Translations under genes and position numbers: made by a program
Notes under the pieces: generated by a model
Database searches by the model: none
Seen by the model: the letters and a program-made list of their open reading frames with translations, nothing else
What the model was told of the DNA's origin: nothing
Shown: piece by piece, positions 42,855 to 52,132 of the stretch
How the letters are laid out: each line of letters begins with the position of its first letter
How positions within the stretch are numbered: position 1 is the first letter of the stretch
Assembly: GCF_008017825.1 (NCBI RefSeq)
Contig: NZ_VRLS01000086.1
Location: 393,736-457,735, forward strand
From: Mesonia sp008017825
GTDB taxonomy: Bacteria > Bacteroidota > Bacteroidia > Flavobacteriales > Flavobacteriaceae
Direction of reading: 5' to 3'
DNA: 64,000 nt

Positions 42855-44999
42855 TTAAGCAGGAATGTTTTTCGCTTTTTCTTCTCTATCCCAGTTACGG
42901 TGTTGTGCAATTCCTCCAATGAATTTATCTGCATCTTTATTGATAAATACGCTCGAGTCATCTTTAAAATCTTTACCGTAGGTTGCATTAAATAACTCTT
43001 CGCCTTCATTACTTACCGCAATAGGCTTGCAGTGTTTTAATGATTCGTTGATAAACTTTTTCGCTTTGGCTTCATCTAATAAAGATTTTACACTTTTTTC
43101 CCCTCCAGGAATATAAAGAGCATCAAATAATACACTTTCTGTAGTTAAGAGCGCTGCATCTACTTTATGCTTTTTATTCTTATCGCAAGTTACTTCTCCA
43201 CCGTGAGGAGCAATTAAATTAACGACGGCACCTTTATTTTCTAAAGCATTCTTCATAGTATCTAATTCTTCTCCGCCAAACCCATCGCTTACTAGAACTG
43301 CAATCTTACGACTTACAATACTATCGTTTTTTAAGAAAGTCTGACTTAAAGCTGATGATTTATCTAAGTAGTTTTTCTTTTTTCCGGGTTGGTGTTTTTC
43401 AACATCGGCATCGGCTCCAATAGCTTGATTTACGGGTTCTTCAACACTATCTGGAATTTCAAGCCCTAAACCTTTGGCTACTTTTTGAGCGAGATCATTG
43501 TCTATTTGTGCAATTAAATAGAGCATTCTCTCTTTTATATGTTTATAGGTACATTTTCCTATTTCAAAGGTATAAGCATCTGCCACATGATTTTTTTCCC
43601 AGTCTTCTAGGCTGCGATAAAAGAGAGCAGGCTGACTAAAATGATCGCTAAAACTTTCGCTTCTACCACGTACTTTTTTAGCATCAACTCGTTCTTCATA
43701 AGAAGTAAATCCTCCTTCGGCCATTTTTGCAAGATGAGGACAACCTCCACCTATAGAATTAGGAAAATAAGCTGTTTTCCCTTTATTAATGGTCATTCTC
43801 ATGTGCGCATCTCGTTGATTGTTGTGTACCTCATTCACCGGTCGGTTGATAGGAATTTCTGGAAAATTTGGACTTCCTAAACGTGATAGCTGAGTATCGG
43901 TGTAAGAGAAAAGTCTTCCTTGTAATAGAGGATCATTCGTAAAATCGAGTCCTGGCACTAAATGTCCTGGATGAAAAGCGACTTGCTCTGTTTCCGCAAA
44001 GAAATTATCTGGATTTCTATTTAAAGTCATTTTTCCGATGCGTTGAACAGGAACCATTTCTTCAGGTATTAATTTGGTTGGGTCTAAAAGGTCAAAATCA
44101 AACTTATGTTCATCTTCTTCAGCAACAATTTGAAACCCTAATTCCCATTCAGGATAATGACCAGCTTCAATAGCATCCCATAAATCTCGACGATGAAAAT
44201 CTGAATCGGCTCCATGAATTTTAACAGCTTCGTCCCAGGTTACCGAATGAACTCCTAATAAAGGTTTCCAGTGGAACTTCACAAAATGCGATTTTCCTTC
44301 TGCATTAATAAGTCTGAAGGTGTGTATTCCAAATCCTTCCATCATTCTAAAACTTCTAGGTATAGCCCGATCGCTCATTACCCATATATGATTATGCAAG
44401 GTTTCTGTGGTGTGAGATACAAAATCGTAGAAAGTATCGTGTGCCGAAGCAGCTTGAGGAATATCACGATCTGGTTCAGGTTTTACGGAGTGAATTAGAT
44501 CTGGAAACTTCATCGCATCCTGAATAAAGAATATAGGCATATTGTTTCCTACCAAATCAAAAATTCCTTCTTCGGTATAAAATTTTGTAGAGAAACCTCG
44601 TACATCTCGAGCTAAATCTGCCGATCCCTTATTTCCGGCAACGGTAGAGAAACGTACAAATACGGGTGTTTTTCTTGAAGTATCTGTAAATATTCCTGCT
44701 TTGGTATATTTTTCTTGACTTTCATACAGTTCAAAATAACCGTGAGCTCCACTTCCTCTAGCGTGCACGATACGCTCTGGAATACGTTCGTGATCAAAAT
44801 GTGTAATTTTTTCTCTTAAAATAAAATCTTCTAAAAGAGTACCTCCGCGTTCTCCAGCTTTTAGAGAATTATTAGTGTCGTTAACTTTGACCCCTTGATT
44901 GGTAGTCATGGTCTTGTCTTTTCCTTGTTCTAAATTAGGTTCTAAGTCTTTGGATTTTGAAGTAGAATTTTCATATTGTTGATGGTTAGAATCATTCAT
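42855..44999 (-). CDS. katE: Large-subunit catalase (KatE/HPII type)
   Basis: 714 aa monofunctional heme catalase, clade 2. Catalytic His in RIPERIVHARGSGAHGYFELY, Asn region TVAGNKGSADLARDVRGFSTKFYT, FFIQDAMKFPDLIHSVKPEPD, and the heme-ligand Tyr in RLFSYTDTQLSRLGSPNF. The extra C-terminal domain (about 565-714, IAVLVSDGFGGEELDTMKNAL ... DALYIPGGEKS) is the DJ-1/PfpI-like domain typical of HPII. Removes hydrogen peroxide in the cytoplasm; such enzymes are usually general-stress induced. The polar N-terminal tail (1-60) also fits HPII. Confidence 0.97.
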   Translation of the reverse strand: MNDSNHQQYENSTSKSKDLEPNLEQGKDKTMTTNQGVKVNDTNNSLKAGERGGTLLEDFILREKITHFDHERIPERIVHARGSGAHGYFELYESQEKYTKAGIFTDTSRKTPVFVRFSTVAGNKGSADLARDVRGFSTKFYTEEGIFDLVGNNMPIFFIQDAMKFPDLIHSVKPEPDRDIPQAASAHDTFYDFVSHTTETLHNHIWVMSDRAIPRSFRMMEGFGIHTFRLINAEGKSHFVKFHWKPLLGVHSVTWDEAVKIHGADSDFHRRDLWDAIEAGHYPEWELGFQIVAEEDEHKFDFDLLDPTKLIPEEMVPVQRIGKMTLNRNPDNFFAETEQVAFHPGHLVPGLDFTNDPLLQGRLFSYTDTQLSRLGSPNFPEIPINRPVNEVHNNQRDAHMRMTINKGKTAYFPNSIGGGCPHLAKMAEGGFTSYEERVDAKKVRGRSESFSDHFSQPALFYRSLEDWEKNHVADAYTFEIGKCTYKHIKERMLYLIAQIDNDLAQKVAKGLGLEIPDSVEEPVNQAIGADADVEKHQPGKKKNYLDKSSALSQTFLKNDSIVSRKIAVLVSDGFGGEELDTMKNALENKGAVVNLIAPHGGEVTCDKNKKHKVDAALLTTESVLFDALYIPGGEKSVKSLLDEAKAKKFINESLKHCKPIAVSNEGEELFNATYGKDFKDDSSVFINKDADKFIGGIAQHRNWDREEKAKNIPA

Positions 45000-45199
45000 G
45001 AGATGTGATTTACGGATTAAAAAAATTTAATTATAAATACTTCACAGAAACTGAAGAGAGAAACATATGCTCAGGTTAAGCATCCTTCTCGACGTTTATC
45101 TTATAGATGAAGCATCGATCTATTTGTAAGTTAAATAGGCAGAAGCTAAAGAAGATTGGGTAAATTCCTCGATTCAACCTATATATTGTATACTTTATC

Positions 45200-45352
45200 T
45201 TAGTCTGATTTTTTTGATTTATTATCAGAGTTATATTGTACACCTTTCTTAGTAGAGTTATCTTTCTCGCTATGCATGGTCTTGCCCGCATTTGGAGGAT
45301 TCATCTCTGTGTTTTTTGAATTTTCTTTTTGGTTTTCATCTTTCTTGCTCAT
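45200..45352 (-). CDS. Small hydrophilic protein, 50 aa
   Basis: ATG at 45352 starts an open frame coding for MSKKDENQKENSKNTEMNPP and then NAGKTMHSEKDNSTKKG, ending KSKKSD. It is almost wholly polar, rich in Lys, Asn, Asp, Ser, and lacks aromatic core residues, so it is probably disordered. No known family. It sits between catalase and a DUF421 gene in a region with several similar small ORFs. Composition resembles hydrophilic stress proteins, but this is only analogy. Confidence 0.6.
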   Translation of the reverse strand: MSKKDENQKENSKNTEMNPPNAGKTMHSEKDNSTKKGVQYNSDNKSKKSD

Positions 45353-45563
45353 AATATTTTATTTTTAAGGTTAAAGTGAATACTTTCTTCTAAATTAATA
45401 TAAATACTGTGATTCAGCTAACACAATTAACATCATTATTAACAGCATCATAGCTTTAACAATTTATTTAGTATTAAGAAAAAGTTCAATTTTTTTAAAA
45501 AAGATCGTTACTTATATCTTAAACATCCGTTCAATTTTTTTATTCATATTCTATAAATCAATT

Positions 45564-45713
45564 TTAAGTATCGTCTAATCCTGCCATTTTTCTTAATCTT
45601 TGAATGGCTATTTCTTTTTCACGTAATTCATTTTCTTTTTTTAAAATCTTGTAGGCTTGAACCCCCAAAATCCCAATGGGGATAAGCAATAGTAAATAAG
45701 CTTTTTTATTCAT
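45564..45713 (-). CDS. Small single-helix membrane protein, 49 aa
   Basis: ATG at 45713; product begins MNKKAYLLLLIPIGILGVQA, a membrane helix, then a charged amphipathic helix (YKILKKENELREKEIAIQRL) and ends GLDDT. Coding sense is supported by the clean membrane-plus-coiled-coil pattern. No family recognised. Possibly a small inner-membrane protein. Confidence 0.6.
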   Translation of the reverse strand: MNKKAYLLLLIPIGILGVQAYKILKKENELREKEIAIQRLRKMAGLDDT

Positions 45714-45936
45714 TTTTTTGTTTATGTTGTACTAAAATACAATAAGACTCTTTTTTTTCATAGACGAATACTTGTATTTTAACATAATTATAGCATCTAA
45801 ATAATAGTGTTATAAAGCGTGTGGAATGAGCTATTAATACTTTTATTTAATGCCTATGTTGCGAAATTTTGAATACATTTAGTAGGTTAAAACACTTGAG
45901 CAGATTTATATTAATAACTTTATAAGCATAAAAACT

Positions 45937-46488
45937 ATGGAAAATTGGGTATACGCAACGCTTCCTACATTGTTAAAGGTGATAATTAGTGTTTTTGTGA
46001 TTTTTACAATAATAATTATTATAACTCGTATTTCTGGTTTAAGAACATTTGCTAAAATGTCTAGTTTTGATTTCGCATCTACCATTGCTATAGGTTCAAT
46101 TTTAGCTTCGGTAGTGATGAATACAAATCAATCGTTATTAAAAGGAGGTTTAGCTTTGGCTGTAATTATTATCTTTCAAACTATTTTTGCCTATAGTGTA
46201 AGAAAATCTAAAAGTGTAAAAAAGGTATTTACCAATAAACCTTTAATTTTAATGATGAATGGGGAGATTTTATATGATAATTTGGAGAAATCTAATGTAG
46301 GAGAGGAAAACTTAATAGCTAAATTGAGAGAGGCGAACGTCATTCATTTTAATGAAGTGTTAGCAGTTATATTAGAATCTACAGGAGATATGTCGGTACT
46401 TCATTCCTCAGAAAAATCAGAGCTTCAAGACAAATTATTATTAGGAGTTTCAGGAATACCTTCTAACAGTAAATATTTACAAAGGTAA
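45937..46488 (+). CDS. DUF421 (YetF-like) membrane protein, second copy
   Basis: 183 aa. Three helices (about 10-35, 45-62, 68-85) with RISGLRTFAKMSSFDFASTIAIGS, then the cytoplasmic domain (KPLILMMNGEILYDNLEKSNVGEENLIAKLREANVIHFNEVLAVILESTGDMSVL). Clear paralogue of the gene at 40635. Two nucleotides separate its stop from the SemiSWEET gene, so they are coupled. Possible promoter TTG (45896-45898), 16 nt, TAACTTTA. Confidence 0.93.
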   Translation: MENWVYATLPTLLKVIISVFVIFTIIIIITRISGLRTFAKMSSFDFASTIAIGSILASVVMNTNQSLLKGGLALAVIIIFQTIFAYSVRKSKSVKKVFTNKPLILMMNGEILYDNLEKSNVGEENLIAKLREANVIHFNEVLAVILESTGDMSVLHSSEKSELQDKLLLGVSGIPSNSKYLQR

Positions 46489-46490
46489 TT

Positions 46491-46766
46491 ATGCTAGTTG
46501 AAGTAATAGGTTTTCTCGCAGGTATTTTTACAACTCTAGCCGCTTTACCCCAGATTATACGCACGTTTAAAGAAAAGAAAGTTGAAAATATTTCTTCTTA
46601 TATGTTTATAGCTTTATGTATAGGTGTAGGGTTATGGACTGTTTATGGAATCATGAAAGGAGATTGGCCCATTATTTTAACTAATGGAACTTCATTTATC
46701 CTTAACGGAATTATGTTGTTTTTCAAAAAAAAATATTCTGCTAAAAAGAAAGATGCTTATTCTTAA
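46491..46766 (+). CDS. SemiSWEET-type PQ-loop transporter
   Basis: 91 aa, three helices, one PQ-loop repeat: GFLAGIFTTLAALPQIIRTFKEKKVENIS carries the PQ motif, and GLWTVYGIMKGDWPIILTNGTSFILN is the third helix region. SemiSWEETs work as dimers to move sugars. Coupled with the DUF421 gene 2 nt upstream, an association without known meaning. Confidence 0.92.
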   Translation: MLVEVIGFLAGIFTTLAALPQIIRTFKEKKVENISSYMFIALCIGVGLWTVYGIMKGDWPIILTNGTSFILNGIMLFFKKKYSAKKKDAYS

Positions 46767-46979
46767 TCTCACTTTCTTTTCAGGTATGTTTGAATAAATA
46801 TTTTGGATACTTTGCTACTAGTAAGCATTCGCAGTTTGTAGCAATTGTGTTAATCTTTTTTTTCATCGTGTTAAGTACTTATTGTAATAGACGCTAATAT
46901 TGATTTTTTGCTAAAATATAAATCAATTATCGTTTGCCACTGCAGCTCATTACATTATCTCTAAACACTTTATTCATTA

Positions 46980-48002
46980 ATGAACTTTATTAAAACAAAG
47001 TCGGTGTCACTACCTCATATCATTTTTGATATTGCAAATGAACTAAAAGCTACTGTTAAAGAAAATTGCGGAGAATATAGTATAGAAATTCCGACAAGGA
47101 GTGGAGCAGGAGTCATTAAAATGAACACATTTAAAAATGGTTTAGCATTACTACAATGGGATTGTTATTTTCATAAAACTGTAGAATTTCAATTTTCTAA
47201 CCAAACATGCCATTCCTTAAAGTTTCTATATTGTTTAGAGGGAGAAATAACTCAAAACTTTCAATCTGAAACGGAGCCTAGGACTATGGCTCAATACCAA
47301 CATGTGATAGTTGCTCCAACACAAGAAACTAATTATACAATTCGATTCCATAAAAATAAAAGGATAAAACTATTTGGTATTGAGGTTGTTAGAGAAGAGT
47401 TTTTATGTAAAATAGATTACAAAATTCCTAATTTCAATTTACCGTTAGAGAACGTTTTACAAGATGTAAAAGCAAATAGTTTTTTCTATTACCAAGGATT
47501 AAAAAATCTGGAATTAGCCGATATGTATGGTGAAATAAACAATCCTAAAGCCCATCATTTTCTAGACAAAATTTTCTTGAAAGGTCAAGCTTATAGGCTA
47601 TTGTCTCATCATATGTTAGCTTTTATACAAGAAACAGAATTAATTCATAAAGAAAATAATTTACGTAAAGCAGAGATTACCTTAATAAAAAATGCTGCAG
47701 CTTTAATATTGCTCGAATTATCTCAACCATTAACTATAGAAAATTTAGCTAAACGAGTCGGTCTTAATCCCAACAAGTTACAAATGGGTTTTAAGACCAT
47801 TTTTCAGTTAACAGTTAATAAATATATTAGGAAGAAACGCTTAGAACGTGCCAAACTATTGCTAAAAACAACCGACTTAAGCATTTCTCAAATTTCGGAA
47901 GAAATAGGGATTAGTAGTGTAAGTTATTTTTCTAAAATATTTAGAGAAGAATATGGAGAAAAGCCATCCATATTTAAAGAAGCTCTTAAAATGAAGTGCT
48001 AG
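46980..48002 (+). CDS. AraC-family regulator, paralogue A
   Basis: 340 aa. The N-terminal domain (1-225) is of an unnamed type with EYSIEIPTRSGAGVIKM ... FKNGLALLQWDCYF ... LKFLYCLEGEI. The C-terminal AraC domain (about 240-335) has IENLAKRVGLNPNKLQMGFK and ISQISEEIGISSVSYFSKIFREEYGEKPS. Closely similar over its whole length to the gene at 55363, so the two arose by duplication. Monocistronic, overlapping the convergent glycosyltransferase gene by 4 nt. Effector unknown. Confidence 0.92.
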   Translation: MNFIKTKSVSLPHIIFDIANELKATVKENCGEYSIEIPTRSGAGVIKMNTFKNGLALLQWDCYFHKTVEFQFSNQTCHSLKFLYCLEGEITQNFQSETEPRTMAQYQHVIVAPTQETNYTIRFHKNKRIKLFGIEVVREEFLCKIDYKIPNFNLPLENVLQDVKANSFFYYQGLKNLELADMYGEINNPKAHHFLDKIFLKGQAYRLLSHHMLAFIQETELIHKENNLRKAEITLIKNAAALILLELSQPLTIENLAKRVGLNPNKLQMGFKTIFQLTVNKYIRKKRLERAKLLLKTTDLSISQISEEIGISSVSYFSKIFREEYGEKPSIFKEALKMKC

Positions 48003-48856
48003 ATAAAAGGCTCATTCTCTATTAAAGTTTTTTCTATTTCTTCAGGAGAAGGACATTTAAGTTGGCTAATATTTAAATGTTGCGTAGACCAATCTATATA
48101 TCCTTTATCTTTAAACTCTTCTAAATAATTTACCATGGGCCATTGTCTCCACTTTGATTTAAAGTAATTAGAATTTTTTACAATACTTTCTAAATGGTTA
48201 AGTGGCGGACGATAGAATGAATGCTGTTGGTGGTATACTCTCAAAGTAGTAAGGTAAAATGGGCAAAGTCTATTTTTTGTAGCTAAAGCAAAATCAATAT
48301 CTTCCATACCGTACCCTGTATAGTAGTTATCAAATCCTCCAATATTTTCATATAGATCTTTTTTTAAGAAAAAACCTAACGTAGAAAATTTTGTATAATC
48401 TTCACAAAGTTCTATAGCTTCAGGAAAGTCTTTATCGGGATGAGAAACTGAGTTTTCTTGTAGCTTATCTAAATCTGTAACAGCTTGTAGAAGATATTGT
48501 GAATGAGCCATAAACAGGCCCTCACGTTGCGAACAGATTCTTTTTATCTCTTTAAAATAATCTTTTTCAGGAATGCAATCTACATCTAAAAAAGCTAAAA
48601 TATCTCCAGCAGCAAATTCCGCTCCTTTGTTTCTTGCGGTTGCAAATCCTACTTGATCTCTATTTTGATAATGAGCAATTATTTTAATATTGAGATCATA
48701 TTTTTCTAGAGCTAATTCATGAATCCCCATTTCTACGATTATAACTTCTTTAGGATGCTCGGTATTTCTTTCAATTCCTTTAAGTGTTAAATCTAAATGA
48801 TGAGGTCTATCATAATGAGGAATGATTAAGGAAATTTCATTTGGTTGAGGCCACAT
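47999..48856 (-). CDS. Family 2 glycosyltransferase (GT-A)
   Basis: 285 aa. GT-A fold starting ISLIIPHYDRPHHLDLTLKGIERN, metal motif in AFLDVDCIPEKDYF (DVD), and a C-terminal galactosyltransferase-like part (IGGFDNYYTGYGMEDIDFALA). Transfers a sugar from a nucleotide sugar; acceptor unknown. No other polysaccharide genes nearby, so it looks like an isolated gene. Confidence 0.9.
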   Translation of the reverse strand: MWPQPNEISLIIPHYDRPHHLDLTLKGIERNTEHPKEVIIVEMGIHELALEKYDLNIKIIAHYQNRDQVGFATARNKGAEFAAGDILAFLDVDCIPEKDYFKEIKRICSQREGLFMAHSQYLLQAVTDLDKLQENSVSHPDKDFPEAIELCEDYTKFSTLGFFLKKDLYENIGGFDNYYTGYGMEDIDFALATKNRLCPFYLTTLRVYHQQHSFYRPPLNHLESIVKNSNYFKSKWRQWPMVNYLEEFKDKGYIDWSTQHLNISQLKCPSPEEIEKTLIENEPFI

Positions 48857-49175
48857 CGGTTTTACTTAATTATGGATGATTATTTAATAAGCATCCAATT
48901 TATTGAATTATACTGAAGATAAAATAGGCAAAAATGCCTTTTACTTTATTGTGTTAGAAATTATGGTATAACTGTTATTGTATGGAAATTTATAAGCTCT
49001 TTTACCCGAATTACCCTTTTGATAAGTAAATATAGTCACCAACTATTCTGAAGAATTTATATCATCTTCCTATTAATTGTAAATATTATTTAAGAGAAAG
49101 TTAAAAATTGTTTAATTGAAATTTTGTTTCCCCGTTTCATATTTATCTTTCTAGTATTAACTAAAATTTATAATT
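48857..49175. other. Non-coding stretch with promoter of 49176 operon
   Basis: Mostly featureless AT-rich DNA. Near its end TTTTG (49122-49126) and TATCTTTC (49144-49151, one mismatch to TAnnTTTG) are 17 nt apart, a plausible promoter 25 nt upstream of the small ORF at 49176. Confidence 0.5.
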
Positions 49176-49319
49176 ATGGTAGGCGGCGAACAACATGAAA
49201 AACACCCCGTTGCAGATAAAGCAACGAAGAAAAAATATAATGCTGATAAGAATGAGAAATCTTCAGCTTCCAGTAAAAGTTTTTGGACTAAACTAAAGAA
49301 CTACTTTTTAAATAAATAA
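49176..49319 (+). CDS. Small hydrophilic protein, 47 aa
   Basis: Frame from ATG 49176: MVGGEQHEKHPVADKATKKK, then YNADKNEKSSASSKS and a possible amphipathic end FWTKLKNYFLNK. The stop is 1 nt before the SDR start, so the two form an operon with MgtC. Polar, Lys rich, no family known. A good promoter candidate precedes it, which strengthens the case that it is translated. Confidence 0.65.
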   Translation: MVGGEQHEKHPVADKATKKKYNADKNEKSSASSKSFWTKLKNYFLNK

Positions 49320-49320
49320 G

Positions 49321-50172
49321 ATGATGAAAAAGCCTTCAGAATTTCCAGATCAAAATCAGTCTCAACCAGGAAAACAACATCAAATGAATCCCCTTCCAGA
49401 AATTATTAGAGAGGACTACAAAGGTTGTGGAAAATTAAAAGATAAAATAGCAATAATAACAGGAGGAGATAGTGGTATTGGTAGAAGTGTAGCCGTTCAT
49501 TTAGCCCGAGAAGGAGCAAAAATTTGCATTGTATATTTAGAAGAAAATAAAGATGCACAAGCTACTAAAGATATGGTAGAGGAGGAGGGTGTGGAGTGTC
49601 TTCTTGTGCAAGGAGATGTAAGAGAGAAAAACTTTTGTCATGAAGTGGTTGAGAAATGCCTGAATCACTTTGGAAAAATTAATATTTTGATTAATAATGC
49701 TGCAGTTCAGTTTCCTAAAGATGATGTTTTAGATATCGATGATGCTCAATTAATGAAAACATTTGAAACCAATATATATCCTTACTTCTACTTTGTAAAA
49801 GCAGTTTTACCACACTTAAATGCTGAAGATTGTATTATCAATACAAGCTCTGTAACGGCATATAGAGGAAGTTCGCATTTACTAGACTATAGTAGTACTA
49901 AGGGAGCTATTGTAACCTTTACTCGATCTCTAGCTAAAATGCTGGCTCAAAGAAAAATAAGGGTTAATGGAGTGGCACCCGGACCTATTTGGACTCCCTT
50001 AATACCTGCTACCTTTGACGATGTCACAGAATTTGGACAAGATACGTTGCTAGAACGAGCGGGACAACCAAGTGAGGTAGCTCCAGCTTATGTCTTTTTA
50101 GCAAGTAAGGACAGTAGTTACATTACAGGACAGTTTATTCACGTAAATGGAGGAGAAATTATAGGAACTTAA
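49321..50172 (+). CDS. SDR-family oxidoreductase (YhdF/GSP39-like)
   Basis: 283 aa. The extended N-terminus (SEFPDQNQSQPGKQHQMNP) is typical of the general-stress SDR subgroup. Rossmann motif ITGGDSGIGRSVA, NNAA, catalytic Ser-Tyr-Lys in NTSSVTAYRGSSHLLDYSSTKGA, and GQFIHVNGGEIIGT at the end. Uses NAD(P)H with an unknown substrate. It lies between the 47-aa ORF (1 nt) and MgtC (10 nt). Confidence 0.94.
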   Translation: MMKKPSEFPDQNQSQPGKQHQMNPLPEIIREDYKGCGKLKDKIAIITGGDSGIGRSVAVHLAREGAKICIVYLEENKDAQATKDMVEEEGVECLLVQGDVREKNFCHEVVEKCLNHFGKINILINNAAVQFPKDDVLDIDDAQLMKTFETNIYPYFYFVKAVLPHLNAEDCIINTSSVTAYRGSSHLLDYSSTKGAIVTFTRSLAKMLAQRKIRVNGVAPGPIWTPLIPATFDDVTEFGQDTLLERAGQPSEVAPAYVFLASKDSSYITGQFIHVNGGEIIGT

Positions 50173-50182
50173 AAAGCATAGG

Positions 50183-50647
50183 ATGGAGGTAGATTTTACA
50201 GATTTTATACTTAAAAGTGGAGCAGCGATTTTCGCAGGTTTGTGTATGGGAATTGAGCGGCAAATAAAAGGCAAACCTGCAGGATTAAAAACAAATATTC
50301 TTGTAGCATTAGGAGCCAATGTTTTTGTAATTATTTCTCTTTTATATCAAAACCATCCCAATACAGATCTCACGCGTATTATAGGTCAGATTATTGTGGG
50401 AGTTGGTTTTTTAGGAGCTGGAGTAATATTAAAAGAACAAAAATCAGAAAAAATTTGGGGCTTAGCAACGGCAGCGACTATCTGGTGCAGTGCAGCAGCT
50501 GGCTGTCTTGCAGGATTAGGCTTATATAGTGTTTTAATAGGCTTTTCCGTTATGGTAGTTCTTATCAATTTAATTTTTGGGTATTTTGGTAGTAAATTAA
50601 ATAATAAGTGGTCTAATTCTTCGCATAAAACCCTGAAAAATAAATAA
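50183..50647 (+). CDS. MgtC/SapB-family membrane protein
   Basis: 154 aa, about four helices. GAAIFAGLCMGIERQIKGKPAGLKTNILVALGANVFV and GVGFLGAGVILKEQKSEKIWGLATAATIWCSAAAGCLAGLG match the family core. No C-terminal ACT-like domain, so it is the short form. Family members affect Mg2+ starvation, acid survival and F1Fo ATPase; the role here is unknown. Last gene of the 49176 operon. Confidence 0.93.
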   Translation: MEVDFTDFILKSGAAIFAGLCMGIERQIKGKPAGLKTNILVALGANVFVIISLLYQNHPNTDLTRIIGQIIVGVGFLGAGVILKEQKSEKIWGLATAATIWCSAAAGCLAGLGLYSVLIGFSVMVVLINLIFGYFGSKLNNKWSNSSHKTLKNK

Positions 50648-50858
50648 TCCTTCCTATCCTTTAATAGCAAAATATCTGCTTAATGACAATTTTACTGAAT
50701 TATAAAACTTGATAAACAAAGTCGTAAAAATGAAGACTTGTTAAAGAATGATTAAAACCATTCTTAAAAAGTTAAAAATTTCTACAAATATTTTAAACTA
50801 TTCTTAATCAGATTTAATATCAAAACGCTTCCCGTTATTTTTATTAAAAACTAATATT

Positions 50859-51509
50859 ATGGAAGCTGGAAAAAATTATAAGTGGTTTAAAGATTGGATC
50901 ATTAAAGAGGGACATCCTTGTGTTATGGCCCAAACCGTTTTTAAAATGGACAAAGTAGAATTTCACGAATACAACGGATTTGGAGAGAAAAAATCAGTAG
51001 ATCAACTATTACTAGATTTAGAAAATTATATAAGTAATTACGATTTCGATTCTAATGAATTCTTTACATTTATAGCAACATTTCCTAATGAAACTAAAGA
51101 GTTGACTGAAAAAGAATTTGAAGAAAAATTATGGCGTCAATTGCAGTATCTCCACGAAGCAGACGATCGGGAATGGGATCCTCGCGTTCATTCAAATCCA
51201 GAGAATAGCAATTTTAGTTTCAGTCTTAAGGGGCGAGCATTTTATATCGTAGGTCTTCATCCTAACTCATCTCGGAAAGCTCGTCAAACTCAATTTCCTA
51301 CTTTAGTGTTTAATCTACACTGGCAATTTGAAAAGTTAAGAGAAATGAAAACTTACCAGCGTGTAAAAAAACGCATAAGAAGGCGAGATCAAAAATTGCA
51401 AGGTTCTATTAATCCAGTATTAGAAGACTTTGGAGAAAAATCTGAAGCAAATCAATACAGCGGGAGATATGTAGAAGAGAATTGGAAATGTCCTTTTCAC
51501 CATAAATAG
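50859..51509 (+). CDS. YqcI/YcgG (GntA-like) heme N-hydroxylase homologue
   Basis: 216 aa. Recognised from GHPCVMAQTVFKMDKVEFHEYNGFG, DDREWDPRVHSNPENSNFSFSLKGRAFYIVGLHPNSSRKARQTQFPTLVFNLHWQFEKLR and the C-terminal CPFHH. YqcI/YcgG proteins include GntA and related enzymes, which use heme to hydroxylate a guanidino nitrogen (arginine or agmatine-type substrates). Which residues bind heme here is not certain. It opens an operon with a PaiB-like and a DUF1989 gene. The exact substrate is unknown. Confidence 0.88.
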   Translation: MEAGKNYKWFKDWIIKEGHPCVMAQTVFKMDKVEFHEYNGFGEKKSVDQLLLDLENYISNYDFDSNEFFTFIATFPNETKELTEKEFEEKLWRQLQYLHEADDREWDPRVHSNPENSNFSFSLKGRAFYIVGLHPNSSRKARQTQFPTLVFNLHWQFEKLREMKTYQRVKKRIRRRDQKLQGSINPVLEDFGEKSEANQYSGRYVEENWKCPFHHK

Positions 51510-51520
51510 AAAAATTAACC

Positions 51521-52132
51521 ATGTATCAACCCAAACATTTTAGGAAAGACAATATTCAATTCGCTCAGAATTTAATAGAAGAAAAGCCTTTTGGAGAGTT
51601 TGTTGTGATGGGAGACCATCTTTTGGCGACCCATATTCCAATTTTAATAGATTCGTTTTCAACTAAATTTAGACTATATTCTCATATTGCTAATCATAAT
51701 CCGCAGTATGAATATTTAAAAGACGGAATGGAAGCTCTATTAATTTTTAAAGGTCCAGACGCCTATATTTCTTCTTCTTGGTATGAAAAAAAAGATATCA
51801 GTACGTGGGATTATTCTGCCGTACATATTAACTGCTCGATTCAAATTCAAACTGAGAAAGAGTTGAGAGAATCTTTAAAAAATTTGGTACATCATTTTGA
51901 GAAAAAACAAGATTCTCCTTTGGAATATGATGAAATTCCAAAGGACATTATTGAAAGTCATATTTCTCAAATTACGGGTTTTTGGTGCGAACCTCAATCC
52001 GTAAAGGGTATAGGGAAATGGCATCAAAAGTCAGATAAAAAAGATATAGAAAACATCATAGGGAAGCTTCAAAAAGATGCTTGTCCACATACTTCATTAA
52101 TTAAAAATTTAAAAGACGAACATGATTTGTGA
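51521..52132 (+). CDS. PaiB-like FMN-binding protein
   Basis: 203 aa. The start MYQPKHF, GDHLLATHIPILID, GPDAYISSSWYEKKDISTWDYSAVHI and ITGFWCEPQSVKGIGKWHQ are the landmarks of the PaiB/FMN-binding split-barrel family, named for a Bacillus repressor of the polyamine acetyltransferase operon, although members lack a classic DNA-binding domain and could be enzymes. It begins 11 nt after the N-hydroxylase homologue and overlaps the DUF1989 gene by 11 nt, so co-translation is likely. Confidence 0.9.
   Translation: MYQPKHFRKDNIQFAQNLIEEKPFGEFVVMGDHLLATHIPILIDSFSTKFRLYSHIANHNPQYEYLKDGMEALLIFKGPDAYISSSWYEKKDISTWDYSAVHINCSIQIQTEKELRESLKNLVHHFEKKQDSPLEYDEIPKDIIESHISQITGFWCEPQSVKGIGKWHQKSDKKDIENIIGKLQKDACPHTSLIKNLKDEHDL

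Noticed and set aside
44612..44797. Minus-strand 61-aa frame inside the catalase gene
   Set aside because: Out-of-frame shadow of katE.
45076..45291. 71-aa minus-strand frame MRARPCIARK...
   Set aside because: Overlaps the better 50-aa ORF in another frame and looks like random translation of non-coding DNA.
46790..46897. Possible 35-aa membrane peptide starting with TTG (NKYFGYFATSKHSQF... then a hydrophobic helix)
   Set aside because: No ATG, no known homologue and no leader; kept out for lack of support.
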